DNA from: Clostridia bacterium
GTDB taxonomy: Bacteria > Bacillota > Clostridia > Oscillospirales > Acutalibacteraceae
DNA length: 60,526 bases
Assembly (NCBI GenBank): GCA_017560255.1
Contig: JAFYOI010000056.1
Span: 110,639-171,164, forward strand
Direction: 5' to 3'
Under the pieces are notes generated by a model. That model searched no databases. It saw nothing but the letters and a program-made list of their open reading frames with translations, and had not been told where the DNA came from. A program made the translations under genes and the position numbers. This document shows positions 1-8,510 of this stretch, piece by piece; positions within the stretch are counted from its first letter, which is position 1; every line of letters starts with the position of its first letter.

Positions 1-1537
1 CGAGTTGTTTGGGAGAATTAAGATTGAACTCCTCCCCCGCCTGCTCGTATATATCATTCTGTATTTTTTCTATTTCTTCGCCAAGCACTTTTCCAAACGT
101 TTCAATGCCCTGCGCATCAACTTCAAAGCCGAGAAGTTCCATATCCGCAAGCACTTGCGAGAGCGGAATTTCAATGTCATACAAAAGATTTTCCATTGAA
201 TTATTGGCAATCAACGCACTGAGTTTTTCGCTGAGAATCGGCAAAACGGACGCTTTTACACAAACGAGTGAAAACTCATCCTCACTAACTGCAACGACAC
301 CGTATTCGCGCGCAAGTCGCATCATGTCGTAATCAGGGGCAGAGGGATTTAGCAAATATGCCTGCAACGAAACGTCCGTAACTCTGCCCTGCACATCATA
401 ACCGTTGGCAAGCGCAGTTTTATAGACAAGTTTGGCGTTATCTGTAATTTTCTCAATCTCGGCGCACTCAAAAATCTTCCTTTGAAAATCCTTGAATCCG
501 TTAGTCTGAGTGCTGATATAATCAATGTTTTTTCCTGTATCAAACGCCATTGAGCCATCGTCGTCAATCGCAAAAAATGCTTTTTTTGCATCCAAAATCA
601 AGTCGATAAGTTCACTTAAACTTCCATTTTCACGGTACTCTTTCGGCTGTACTTGAACACTCTTGCACGCCATAGGTGCAGCAGCATCAAGACCGAGTTT
701 CTCAACAATACTGAACATTTCAAGTTCACACAAAAGTGCAGCCGCTCTCTGTGTGGGGGCTTTTGGCACGTAGGCGCTTGCATCCGTTTCAATTGGGGCG
801 TCCTTGACTATCGTTACGAGTTGTTTACTCAAAAATGCCATATCCTTTGAAGCAATAAGTTTTGAGCGCACGGAATCCTTGATATTGATTGTGTCAATAT
901 TCTCGTAAATATTCTCAACGCTTCCAAACTGTGAAATAAGTGTTGCCGCTGTTTTCTGTCCGATCCCCGCAACACCCGGCACATTGTCGGACGTATCACC
1001 CATAAGCGCCTTTACGTCAATTAGACGAATCGGTTCAACAAGGAACTCCTCTTTGATTTTTTCGCTGTTATATACCGTTGTGTGCGGTTGTCCCGCTTTG
1101 GTAACCGTAAGCAGAACTTCAACTCCGTCACGCACCAGTTGCAGACTATCCCTGTCCCCCGTTGCAATACTGCAACCGTCGTTATGAGCGGAAAGCGTGC
1201 CGATGAGGTCATCCGCTTCAAATCCCTCTTTCTCAACAATTGTGTAGCCGAGTTCTGTCAGAAGTTCTTTCAGAACGGGCAACTGCTGCGCAAGTTCGGG
1301 CGGCATACCCTTCCTCTGCGCTTTATATCCGTCGTACATCTTATGCCTGAACGTAGGTGCTTTAAGGTCAAATGCAACCGCAACCGCCTCGGGCTTGACA
1401 GTATCAAGCAGGCGGATAAAAGTTGTCATAAATCCGTATATTCCGTTTGTAAATCTGCCATCCTTTGTTGTCAGCATACGGATTGCGTAAAACGCTCTGT
1501 TGAGTATGCTGTTTCCGTCCAAAATTAAGAATTTCAC
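1..1537 (-). CDS. polA: DNA polymerase I, N-terminal part (cut by window edge)
   Basis: This is the first 512 codons of DNA polymerase I, which performs gap filling and primer removal in replication and repair. The 5'-nuclease domain is clear: DGN at residues 7-9, AFDLKAPTFRH at 55-65, EADD at 107-110, TGDRD at 126-130 and GDTSDNVPG at 180-188. After about residue 300 comes a 3'-5' exonuclease-like region in which the usual DxE metal motif reads IDDDG, so proofreading is probably lost, as in many Firmicute PolI proteins. The polymerase domain lies outside the window. The start is GTG (1537-1535): no in-frame ATG lies nearby and GGGGTG sits six bases upstream. The gene has its own extended -10 promoter and is divergent from the next operon. 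Confidence 0.95.
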   Translation of the reverse strand, partial: MKFLILDGNSILNRAFYAIRMLTTKDGRFTNGIYGFMTTFIRLLDTVKPEAVAVAFDLKAPTFRHKMYDGYKAQRKGMPPELAQQLPVLKELLTELGYTIVEKEGFEADDLIGTLSAHNDGCSIATGDRDSLQLVRDGVEVLLTVTKAGQPHTTVYNSEKIKEEFLVEPIRLIDVKALMGDTSDNVPGVAGIGQKTAATLISQFGSVENIYENIDTINIKDSVRSKLIASKDMAFLSKQLVTIVKDAPIETDASAYVPKAPTQRAAALLCELEMFSIVEKLGLDAAAPMACKSVQVQPKEYRENGSLSELIDLILDAKKAFFAIDDDGSMAFDTGKNIDYISTQTNGFKDFQRKIFECAEIEKITDNAKLVYKTALANGYDVQGRVTDVSLQAYLLNPSAPDYDMMRLAREYGVVAVSEDEFSLVCVKASVLPILSEKLSALIANNSMENLLYDIEIPLSQVLADMELLGFEVDAQGIETFGKVLGEEIEKIQNDIYEQAGEEFNLNSPKQL

Positions 1538-1573
1538 TTTATGCACCCCGCTCCAAAAAATAATGATCAGTAT

Positions 1574-1602
1574 ATTATATCACATATTTTTCAGTTATAC
1601 AA
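1574..1602 (-). promoter_or_regulatory. polA promoter
   Basis: On the minus strand TTGTAT (1602-1597) is 17 bases from TATAAT (1579-1574), with a TGA extended -10 directly before the hexamer. It sits about 40 bases upstream of the polA GTG start. Confidence 0.7.
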
Positions 1603-1645
1603 TTTATATTTATTTAATATCTGTCAAATTTCGGGCGTATCTCCG

Positions 1646-1674
1646 TTGATTTTTTATATACATTGTGTTAAAAT
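1646..1674 (+). promoter_or_regulatory. Promoter of the 1728-5859 operon
   Basis: TTGATT (1646-1651) and TAAAAT (1669-1674) are separated by 17 bases, about 50 bases before the first start codon. It is back to back with the polA promoter. Confidence 0.65.
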
Positions 1675-1727
1675 ATTTATTTACCTAAACCATTTTTACT
1701 AAACTTAAACCGGAAAGGATTGAAGAT

Positions 1728-3077
1728 ATGACTAATTTCGCTCTTTACTGCCTGTTTATCGCATTAATTGCCGCAAGTATCGTCTGGTGCGGCGGTGTGA
1801 TTGCACGAGTTGCCGACACAAGAATCAAGCGTTGTTTTACGCTCATTTCGCTTGGTGTTTGTCTGCTCGCCATCATCAATATGACTAAAATCGCAATCAA
1901 TGCGGTCGGCGTGACTAAAACCATCCTTAACTGCCTTTACGTCATCCCCGCCCTTATGATTATCATTCCGATGATTGTGGGCGCGGTTATGCTGATAAAA
2001 GCCAGCAAAGGCGAAAAATTTCCGAATGCGCCGCTCATTCTGATTGCAATCACGGTTATCTATGCGCTTTTCTATGCGCTAAAAGTGCCCGTTTTTGTAT
2101 CCTCACCGATTACAATTATTGGCGGTGCGCTCATCATTATGATTTGTGAATCCTGCATTACTCCAAAAACCATCAGGACCGGTTCGGATTTCAGGAAAGT
2201 TTTCGTAAAATCCCCGCTACCCGTAGCAATTGCAGATAAGGAAAAAGAAATCGTAATCAGCACCGAATCAGCAGCACCGGACAAGGTGGCAATCGAAAAA
2301 GCCATTGAAAACGGCGGCGAGTTCAAAAAGGACGAAAACACAATCATGACAACATCCAAATTCAGTGGCGGCTACATAGCCTTTTCAACCGATATAAAAG
2401 AACTCAATATGCTCGTTGATGAATTGACCGAAACTTCACAGCAATTGCAGAAAAACAGCGAACTTATATCAATGGAGAGTGAAATCCGTCAGGAATTGAC
2501 GGCGGCTAAAACGCTCAATCAACTCTATGACGAGGGTGTTGCAATCGCAACTAAAAAACTTGCGATTATTTCCAACATTTTAAGCGCACTTCCCGAAAAC
2601 GATGAAAAGGCAAGGGAAAGAATGCTTCTGCGTGCGCAGATTATCGCCGCATACCTGAGAAGTAAATTCGCTATGCTCTCTTTCATTGAGCAGAACGGCG
2701 CATTATACACCCGTAATTTGTTCGACAGCATAACAGAAATCATTGAAACAACGGACAAAACAATTGAGGATTGTTCGGTTGAATTTTCACACCTCAAGGA
2801 AATTGACAACCGAATCGCTATGCTCATTTTCGACTGGGCGGAAAATCTGTGTGAATTTGCTCTCACTTTCGGCAGCCCGACACTGCGTATCACTATGGAC
2901 GAAGAACACGGAAAAATCGTTCTGCTTGCATTATTGAGCGGCGTTGATACCCACAAGAAATTTGAAATCAACAAAGAATTGCTGCGCAAAATCGCATTGT
3001 TGGGCGGCAAAACCGGAATTGACGTTTCCACAGACAGCATTGCTTTGAGAGTAATTTTGCCAACGGAGGTGCTTTAA
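1728..3077 (+). CDS. Membrane protein with degenerate histidine-kinase-like cytoplasmic region
   Basis: The product is 449 residues. About the first 150 form five or six membrane segments. A short PAS-like stretch follows (about 165-230, around VFVKSPLPVAIADKE), then a long helical region (230-340) and a C-terminal domain ending in the ILLALLSG...LRVILP pattern of GHKL ATPases. I see no phosphoacceptor HE/HD box and no N-box Asn or GxG nucleotide lid, so it is probably not an active kinase. The next gene has the same general plan and starts two bases after this stop, so the two likely work as a pair. The start is ATG behind AAAGGA. A role in sensing or as a scaffold is inference; I do not recognise a named family. 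Confidence 0.6.
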   Translation: MTNFALYCLFIALIAASIVWCGGVIARVADTRIKRCFTLISLGVCLLAIINMTKIAINAVGVTKTILNCLYVIPALMIIIPMIVGAVMLIKASKGEKFPNAPLILIAITVIYALFYALKVPVFVSSPITIIGGALIIMICESCITPKTIRTGSDFRKVFVKSPLPVAIADKEKEIVISTESAAPDKVAIEKAIENGGEFKKDENTIMTTSKFSGGYIAFSTDIKELNMLVDELTETSQQLQKNSELISMESEIRQELTAAKTLNQLYDEGVAIATKKLAIISNILSALPENDEKARERMLLRAQIIAAYLRSKFAMLSFIEQNGALYTRNLFDSITEIIETTDKTIEDCSVEFSHLKEIDNRIAMLIFDWAENLCEFALTFGSPTLRITMDEEHGKIVLLALLSGVDTHKKFEINKELLRKIALLGGKTGIDVSTDSIALRVILPTEVL

Positions 3078-3078
3078 T

Positions 3079-4290
3079 ATGACTTTTTTCAATTCACTTG
3101 CCGACGCATTTAAAATCATCATTATCGCACTTTGCTCACTGGCGTTTATCGGTGAAGTTTTCTTCACTTGTCTGTGTATTTCGCGCAAGAAACCAAAGAT
3201 TCTCACCGTGGCACAAATCGTCATCACACTGCTCTGCGCGCTCAATATAATCCGTCTTGCAAACGGCGCACCGATTTTCCCGCAGAACGCTTTGTCGGAT
3301 TTCCTGAGCGGAGAAATTGCCGTAATCGTCGCAATCTCCGTCAACATTTCCCTTGGCACAATCAGTCTCATTCTTGCCCTCACCGAAGGGTCAAAAGCGG
3401 TAATTTCCGCAACTGATATTCCAAAATATCTTGAATATTCAAACGACGGCGTGCTTTTCGCCCACAAAAGCGGCAGACTCGTCTTTTCAAACTCCAGAAT
3501 GTATGATCTCTGCCTTGTCCTTACAAACAATGAACTCAAAAATGCAAACGTATTTTTCGAGGAAATTTCAAAAATCAAAAGCGACAAAAAAGTAACTGTC
3601 TACGACGTTAACGGCAAATCCGTTTTCCGCCTTGCAGATGGTACGGCGTGGGAATTTTCACGTGTTCAGATTGACGAGCGTCACTATATGCTGACCGCTT
3701 GCGATATGACTCAGGCTCTCAGCATTGCCGCAGAAATTTCCGAGAAAAAAGTCCTTATAAAAGAAACACAGAATCAACTTCAGTGGACTCTTGACAACCT
3801 TGATGAATTGCGCGTTCAAAACCGAATTTCCGACCAGAACGAGCCTATCCGCACGCAGATAACACAGCACACTCAATCGCTTTTCAACAACGTTTCAAGC
3901 GGAGAAACTGACAGGATAAAGCCCTTGGAGTTGGAAATGAACCCATCGGTAAACAGGCTTGTACTCATCACACGTTCGTTTGCGCTTATCGGTGTTTCCG
4001 TTTCCATAATCGGCAATATGCCGACGGACGACACGCTCTCCCCCACACTGCTTGACTTACTCAGCGTTGCGACGGCAAAATCCGTTTCACTCTGTGGTGC
4101 AAAGCAAGTCACAATGGCGATATACGAGGGCGGAAACAAACTGACCGCAAACATCAGCGGTGACGGTACCGTAGCAAAAGAATCCCCCGAATTATTCACC
4201 GAAATTGAAAACCAAATCAAATCCCTTGGCGGTACACTCACCGTCGCCTACACTCCGACGCTCAAAATCAGCGTTATGTTACCTAAATAA
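3079..4290 (+). CDS. Membrane protein with PAS-like and degenerate HATPase-like domains
   Basis: The product is 403 residues with three N-terminal membrane helices (about 8-100). A PAS-like domain follows (about 115-205, SNDGVLFAHKSGRLVFSNSR), then a coiled coil (about 210-260) and a C-terminal domain that lines up by eye with the ATPase domain of NarL-partner kinases. In the N-box region ATAKSVSLCGAKQVT stands where a kinase has AVTNALRHAGA, and SGDG where it has DDG, so key ATP-binding residues are missing. No phosphoacceptor His box is visible. GGAGGTG precedes the ATG, which follows the upstream stop by one base, so the pair is translationally coupled. It is probably a pseudokinase or signalling scaffold, by inference only. 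Confidence 0.6.
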   Translation: MTFFNSLADAFKIIIIALCSLAFIGEVFFTCLCISRKKPKILTVAQIVITLLCALNIIRLANGAPIFPQNALSDFLSGEIAVIVAISVNISLGTISLILALTEGSKAVISATDIPKYLEYSNDGVLFAHKSGRLVFSNSRMYDLCLVLTNNELKNANVFFEEISKIKSDKKVTVYDVNGKSVFRLADGTAWEFSRVQIDERHYMLTACDMTQALSIAAEISEKKVLIKETQNQLQWTLDNLDELRVQNRISDQNEPIRTQITQHTQSLFNNVSSGETDRIKPLELEMNPSVNRLVLITRSFALIGVSVSIIGNMPTDDTLSPTLLDLLSVATAKSVSLCGAKQVTMAIYEGGNKLTANISGDGTVAKESPELFTEIENQIKSLGGTLTVAYTPTLKISVMLPK

Positions 4291-4302
4291 AGAGGATGAA
4301 AT

Positions 4303-5187
4303 ATGAAAAGTAAAATCACGGGGCATATTTTCGCCCTTATCACAGTTTTTATATGGGGCGTTACCTACATAGCAACCAAAATTCTGCTACAGGGATACAA
4401 CGAAATACAGGTAATCGTCTTTCGTTTAATCGTCGCTTACGTGGTGCTGTGGATAATTCACCCCAAACTCAATACCCCCAAAAGTCTTAAAGACGAATTG
4501 TCATTCATTATGCTTGCTGTTTTTGGCGTTGTTGTGTATTTTCTTTTTGAAAACGCCGCTCTCAAAAGTTCATCGGCAGCAAACGTATCAATCATAATTT
4601 CATTCGCACCCATCGCAACAACCATCGGTGTGAGAATTTTTTCAAAATCAGAAAAACTCAACGCAGCAAAAATTATCGGTTCTTTTGTGGCAATTTCGGG
4701 CGTTATACTCGTTGTATTCAACGGTGCGTTTGACATCGGATTCAATCCGAAGGGAGATTTGCTCGCAATCGGCGCAATGCTCTCATGGGCGATATACTCA
4801 ATCATCTCGCCATGTCTGCTCTCCCGCTTTGACAACTTTATGCTCACGCGCCGCAGCACCTTTTATAGCCTTATTTCAATGGCGTCAATCACTCTCATCC
4901 GCGACGGAGTACCCGACGTTTCACGTCTTATTTCCTTTGATATGGGCGTTTCCCTGTTACTGCTCGGTGTACTCGGCAGTGGCTTTTGCTACATCTGGTG
5001 GAACAGTGCGATTAAAAAAATCGGCGTTGTAACAACGACAAACTACCTCTATCTAAGCCCCTTTATAACGATGCTTGCGGGTTACTTCGTACTTGACGAA
5101 GCAATCACGATCTGGGGCGTATGCGGAGCGCTTCTCATCATAGGCGGTATTGTAGTATCAAATAAAACAGCAAAAAAACATTCGTGA
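4303..5187 (+). CDS. EamA/DMT-family transporter
   Basis: This is a 294-residue integral membrane protein with about ten helices arranged as two EamA repeats, the usual size for the drug/metabolite transporter superfamily. The N-terminal half begins with GHIFALITVFIWGVTYIATK, and the second repeat starts near GDLLAIGAMLSWAIYSIISP, both characteristic of the family. The substrate cannot be read from sequence; family members export amino acids, nucleosides or drugs. It is the third gene of the operon, 12 bases behind its neighbour, with GAGG before the ATG. Confidence 0.85.
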   Translation: MKSKITGHIFALITVFIWGVTYIATKILLQGYNEIQVIVFRLIVAYVVLWIIHPKLNTPKSLKDELSFIMLAVFGVVVYFLFENAALKSSSAANVSIIISFAPIATTIGVRIFSKSEKLNAAKIIGSFVAISGVILVVFNGAFDIGFNPKGDLLAIGAMLSWAIYSIISPCLLSRFDNFMLTRRSTFYSLISMASITLIRDGVPDVSRLISFDMGVSLLLLGVLGSGFCYIWWNSAIKKIGVVTTTNYLYLSPFITMLAGYFVLDEAITIWGVCGALLIIGGIVVSNKTAKKHS

Positions 5188-5205
5188 CTTATATATAAAA
5201 AACGT

Positions 5206-5859
5206 ATGAAAAAGAAAGAAATTATTAAACGCTATATTTTGTTTATAGTTGGTCTGTTCTTCCTTGCAATTGGTGTTGCGCTGACCAGACTGGCTTCACT
5301 CGGCATGGCTCCGCTGACCTCAATAGCAAACGTTCTCAGTATTTATTTCACCCGCGTAACAATAGGAAACTGGCTTATTATTCTAAACTGCATATTCATC
5401 GCGGCACAAATACTGATTTTACGAAAAAAGTTCAGATTGATTCAGTTGATGCAGATTCCGCTGTCTGTTTTCTTCGGATATTTTACAGATTTTGGAGTAT
5501 GGCTCGTGTCATCAATTCCCAACAACACCTATGCGATGAAATTTGCCCTGCTGATTGTTGGAATGATAGTTATAAGTTTCGGTGTATCGCTGACGGTTAT
5601 TGCAGACGTTATACTCAATTCCGGAGAAGCACTCGTCAAAGCAATTTCAGACACGCTGAACAAAAATTTTGGCAACGTAAAAGTCTTTGTTGATATCAGT
5701 TACGTGCTGACTACCTGTATTCTCTCGCTAATTATGTTCGGCGACAAGATAATCGGCATCCGTGAGGGTACACTCATATCTGCAGTATGTATGGGACTTA
5801 TTGTAAAATTCTTCTGCAAACGGTTAACAAACCCACTGACAAAAATATTGACAAAATAG
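5206..5859 (+). CDS. YczE/YitT-like integral membrane protein (DUF6198-type)
   Basis: The product is 217 residues with five or six membrane helices and the conserved opening of this family, YILFIVGLFFLAIGVALTR, followed by SLGMAPLTS. Relatives are YczE/YyaS-type membrane proteins of unknown activity. The start lacks a clear Shine-Dalgarno sequence, but it lies 18 bases after the preceding stop, so translation may be coupled. The 3' end overlaps the first arm of a terminator, making this the last gene of the operon. Confidence 0.7.
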   Translation: MKKKEIIKRYILFIVGLFFLAIGVALTRLASLGMAPLTSIANVLSIYFTRVTIGNWLIILNCIFIAAQILILRKKFRLIQLMQIPLSVFFGYFTDFGVWLVSSIPNNTYAMKFALLIVGMIVISFGVSLTVIADVILNSGEALVKAISDTLNKNFGNVKVFVDISYVLTTCILSLIMFGDKIIGIREGTLISAVCMGLIVKFFCKRLTNPLTKILTK

Positions 5860-5891
5860 ATATCCTCGTCAAACGTGAATATCTATTTTTT
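5853..5891 (+). terminator. Terminator of the 1728-5859 operon
   Basis: AAAATAGATAT (5853-5863) pairs with ATATCTATTTT (5879-5889) and runs into a T tract. The left arm contains the last codons of the YczE-like gene. Confidence 0.7.
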
Positions 5892-6116
5892 ATGTATGCC
5901 CGTCGCGGCATGAGCGACATACAAAAAGCGGCAGGAGCAAGCCCCTGCCCTACGTTAAGATTTATATTTTCATCTTTTTTTCGGGGCGTCGAGGGCGCCG
6001 CCCCCTACGATAAAACCAACGGCAACAACTTAGGGGCAACCATCGCTTGTCCGTCGGTGCGTGTGCAAGATCAGACGGACGAGTAACGTGACTATCGCAT
6101 GGTTTTCGTTATACAA
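5890..6116. repeat. Composite intergenic repeat block 1
   Basis: This spacer has no gene. It holds a TGCCCGTCGCGGCATGAGCG unit at about 5897-5916 that recurs at 13671 and 46877. Next come a GGCAGG/CCTGCC hairpin (about 5931-5950), a GGGGCG/CGCCCC hairpin (about 5983-6004), and the terminator-edge repeat (about 6073-6116, core GACTATCGC followed by GGTTTTCGTTATAC). That repeat recurs near 13945, 46910 and, inverted, 60371. Confidence 0.7.
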
Positions 6117-6117
6117 T

Positions 6118-6150
6118 AAAAAATGCACCTGCGCAAACAGGTGCATTTTT
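6118..6150 (-). terminator. Terminator of the ferritin transcript
   Basis: AATGCACCTG and CAGGTGCATT form a 10-bp or longer stem around CGCAAA, with T runs on both strands. It lies just downstream of the ferritin stop codon. Confidence 0.9.
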
Positions 6151-6156
6151 GTTTAA

Positions 6157-6666
6157 TTAAAGTACAAGTGACGGGGCGCTGTAAACTCTTGCGCCGAGTT
6201 CCTGATTGAGCATATAAAGTCCCTTAGCATCGGAGCCGAAAAGTTCCATCTTTGTGATAAGATCCTTTGCGTTTGTTTCCTCCTCGCCCTGTTCCTTAAC
6301 GAACCAATCGAGGAACTGCATCGTGCGGAAATCTCTCACGTCATAAGCCGCGCCGTAAATGTCATTGATAAGTGCGGTTACGTACTGTTCATGTTCAAGA
6401 CCTGCTTTAAGAACGTCCATTGTGCAGGTGATTTCCTTTTCAGGCTTGTCAATAGCGTCAAGTGTCACCTTCTGGTCTTCATTCTGCAAGTAGGTGTAGA
6501 ACAACATTGCGTGGTCCCTTTCCTCCTGAGCCTGAATCATATACCAGTTTGCAAAGCCATCAAGTCCGATTTCCTTGAAATAGTTTGAAAACTGAAGATA
6601 AAGATAAGCGGAGTAAAACTCCTTGTTAATCTGCTGATTAAGCAGTTCGTGAACTTTTTTATCCAT
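6157..6666 (-). CDS. ftnA: Non-haem ferritin
   Basis: The product is 169 residues, normal length for bacterial ferritin. It stores iron by oxidising Fe(II) at a dinuclear ferroxidase site inside a 24-mer shell. The ligand pattern is visible: NKEFYSAYLYLQ (Glu of helix A), EERDHAMLF (E-x2-H of helix B), LEHEQYVT, and EQGEEETNAK in helix D. It is the last gene of the rubrerythrin-desulfoferrodoxin-ferritin run, 12 bases after desulfoferrodoxin, with a GGAGG site. That placement suggests a role in locking away iron during oxygen stress. Confidence 0.93.
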   Translation of the reverse strand: MDKKVHELLNQQINKEFYSAYLYLQFSNYFKEIGLDGFANWYMIQAQEERDHAMLFYTYLQNEDQKVTLDAIDKPEKEITCTMDVLKAGLEHEQYVTALINDIYGAAYDVRDFRTMQFLDWFVKEQGEEETNAKDLITKMELFGSDAKGLYMLNQELGARVYSAPSLVL

Positions 6667-6678
6667 TGAGAAAACCTC

Positions 6679-7062
6679 CTACGCCTCTGCTTTCCAGAGT
6701 CCGTGAATGTTGCAGAATTCATAAACTGCAATCAACTTCTCATCATCAGCAAGTGCAAAAGTTGCTGCGGGAGCGGCGCCAACTTCAAGATATTTGATGC
6801 TGATGCCCTTGTCGGTCTGTACGCAAATCCAACGGATGCTGTGCTCGGGAAGCATCGGGTGAGCAACGGAGCCAACGTCAACCTTTACGTTCTTGCCGTC
6901 AACAGTGATTACGGGAACGTGCTTTTCGAAACCACCGTCTTCTGTCTTAACTTCCATCTGTGTCATTTTCTGACCGCAGCACATTACGGGAACTCCCTTA
7001 TCCTCTACCATTGTGATGATATTGCCACAATGCTCACAAATAAAAAACTTTACGTCTTTCAT
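6679..7062 (-). CDS. dfx: Desulfoferrodoxin (superoxide reductase)
   Basis: This is a 127-residue 2Fe superoxide reductase that reduces superoxide to peroxide without making oxygen. The N-terminal desulforedoxin centre has Cys9, Cys12, Cys28 and Cys29. The catalytic Fe(His)4Cys centre is complete: His48 (EKHVP), His68 (AHPM), His74 (PEHS), Cys117 and His120 (CNIHG). The Glu46-Lys47 pair that helps superoxide binding and protonation is present. AGGAGG precedes the start. It lies between rubrerythrin, which would remove the peroxide, and ferritin, which would hold the iron. Confidence 0.95.
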   Translation of the reverse strand: MKDVKFFICEHCGNIITMVEDKGVPVMCCGQKMTQMEVKTEDGGFEKHVPVITVDGKNVKVDVGSVAHPMLPEHSIRWICVQTDKGISIKYLEVGAAPAATFALADDEKLIAVYEFCNIHGLWKAEA

Positions 7063-7132
7063 TATAAAAACCTCCTGAAACGTTGTTTATCTTATTATCT
7101 CCCTATTGATGAAAAATATCCCAACCGGAAGA

Positions 7133-7783
7133 TTAATAATTTTCTTTTCTCACTTCAAAGTATGCCTGCGGATGATTACATACGGGGCAAACTTCGGGTG
7201 CTTTTACGCCGACTACGATATGGCCGCAGTTACGGCACTCCCAGATTGTTACGCCGCTCTTTTCAAACACCTGCTTTGTTTCAACGTTGTTGAGAAGTGC
7301 GCGGTATCTTTCCTCGTGTGATTTTTCAATTGCAGCAACTGCACGGAACTGAGCCGCAAGTTCTGTAAATCCTTCTTCTTCAGCGTCCTGAGCAAACTTG
7401 TCATACATATCTGTCCACTCGTAATTCTCGCCCTCAGCAGCGTGGAGAAGATTCTCCGCTGTATCGCCAAGTTCGCCGAGCGCTTTGAACCACAACTTTG
7501 CATGTTCTTTCTCATTATCAGCAGTCTGGAGAAAGATTGCAGCAATCTGCTCAAAACCAGCCTTCTTTGCAACGGAAGCAAAGTATGTATACTTATTTCT
7601 TGCCTGTGATTCTCCCGCAAAAGCCTCCCAAAGATTCTTCTCTGTCTTTGTGCCTGCATAAGGATTTTTTGTGTTAACCTTTACAAACTTTGTTGACGGC
7701 TGTTTGCAAGTAGGGCAAACAAAATCGTCAGTCATCGGGCCTTCGTGGATATAACCACATACGCTACATTTCCATTTTTCCAT
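7133..7783 (-). CDS. Rubrerythrin with rubredoxin-like domains at both ends
   Basis: This 216-residue peroxide-reducing diiron protein starts with a rubredoxin-like knuckle pair (KCSVCGY and CPTCK, residues 5-27), the order of clostridial reverse rubrerythrin. The ferritin-like four-helix domain follows (about 48-165), with [17 protein letters not shown] and IEKSHEERY ligand helices. A second rubredoxin-like module closes the protein (about 180-212, CRNCGH and CPVCNHP). Typical rubrerythrins have one such module, so this is a three-part version. AAAGGAG lies before the ATG. No terminator separates it from trkA upstream, so read-through from the K+ genes is possible. Confidence 0.9.
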   Translation of the reverse strand: MEKWKCSVCGYIHEGPMTDDFVCPTCKQPSTKFVKVNTKNPYAGTKTEKNLWEAFAGESQARNKYTYFASVAKKAGFEQIAAIFLQTADNEKEHAKLWFKALGELGDTAENLLHAAEGENYEWTDMYDKFAQDAEEEGFTELAAQFRAVAAIEKSHEERYRALLNNVETKQVFEKSGVTIWECRNCGHIVVGVKAPEVCPVCNHPQAYFEVRKENY

Positions 7784-7830
7784 TGTTACATATCTCCTTT
7801 AACTATAAATTTTATTTTTCTCACTGAACT

Positions 7831-8478
7831 TTATTTGCTCGTGAGTTTAAATACGTCAGTAGACTTGCCGATAACGACAACGTGGTCAGTTTCGGCAAAA
7901 ATATAATCGGGTGTGGGTGTCGGCTGAAGCACCGAGCCCTGTTTGATTGCAATTATATTTATGTTATATTTTCGGCGGATATCAAGACCCGCAAGACTCT
8001 GCCCAACCCATGAACTGAGTACGGGCACTTCATAAATCGAATATTCGGCGGTTAACTGGAGATAATCGAATATATTGTCCTCATTATATCTCACTGCAAG
8101 TTTTTCCGCAATCTCCCTTTCGGGATAAACAACCTCATCCGCGCCGATTTGCTTTAACAAATCCGCCTGTATTTCGTGATTAGCCTTTGCAATAACGCAT
8201 TTTGCGCCCGCTCTTTTGAGAAGCGACGTTACAACAAGCGACGATTGAAAATCCTCACCCATCGCAACGAAACACAAATCAAGCGATGCAACGTCAAGTG
8301 CGCGCAAAACGGACTCACTCGTACAGTCACCTATATGCGAATCAGTAAATCGCGGAGCAAGTTCGTTTATAATTTTCTCGTTGCGGTCAATAATCATAAC
8401 GTCGTTGCCGAGTTCCTGCATTTTGAGTGCAAGATGCTGACCAAAACGACCCATTCCTATTACAAGTACAGATTTCAT
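7831..8478 (-). CDS. trkA: TrkA/KtrA-type potassium channel regulatory subunit
   Basis: This is a 215-residue cytoplasmic RCK protein that gates the TrkH/KtrB channel in response to nucleotide binding. The N-terminal Rossmann domain carries GMGRFG (about residues 9-14) and the acidic end of beta-2 (MIIDRN). The C-terminal TrkA_C domain covers about 135-215. I chose the ATG at 8478 because GGAGGG lies eight bases upstream; a longer frame exists but has no site. It follows trkH by 32 bases, so the two channel parts are co-transcribed. Confidence 0.92.
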   Translation of the reverse strand: MKSVLVIGMGRFGQHLALKMQELGNDVMIIDRNEKIINELAPRFTDSHIGDCTSESVLRALDVASLDLCFVAMGEDFQSSLVVTSLLKRAGAKCVIAKANHEIQADLLKQIGADEVVYPEREIAEKLAVRYNEDNIFDYLQLTAEYSIYEVPVLSSWVGQSLAGLDIRRKYNINIIAIKQGSVLQPTPTPDYIFAETDHVVVIGKSTDVFKLTSK

Positions 8479-8510
8479 ATCAAACCCTCCATACTGAAAC
8501 AATCAACATT

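Noticed and set aside
2931-3587. 218-codon open frame antisense to the pseudokinase pair
   Set aside because: It spans the junction of two well-supported genes on the other strand and has no start signal or family.
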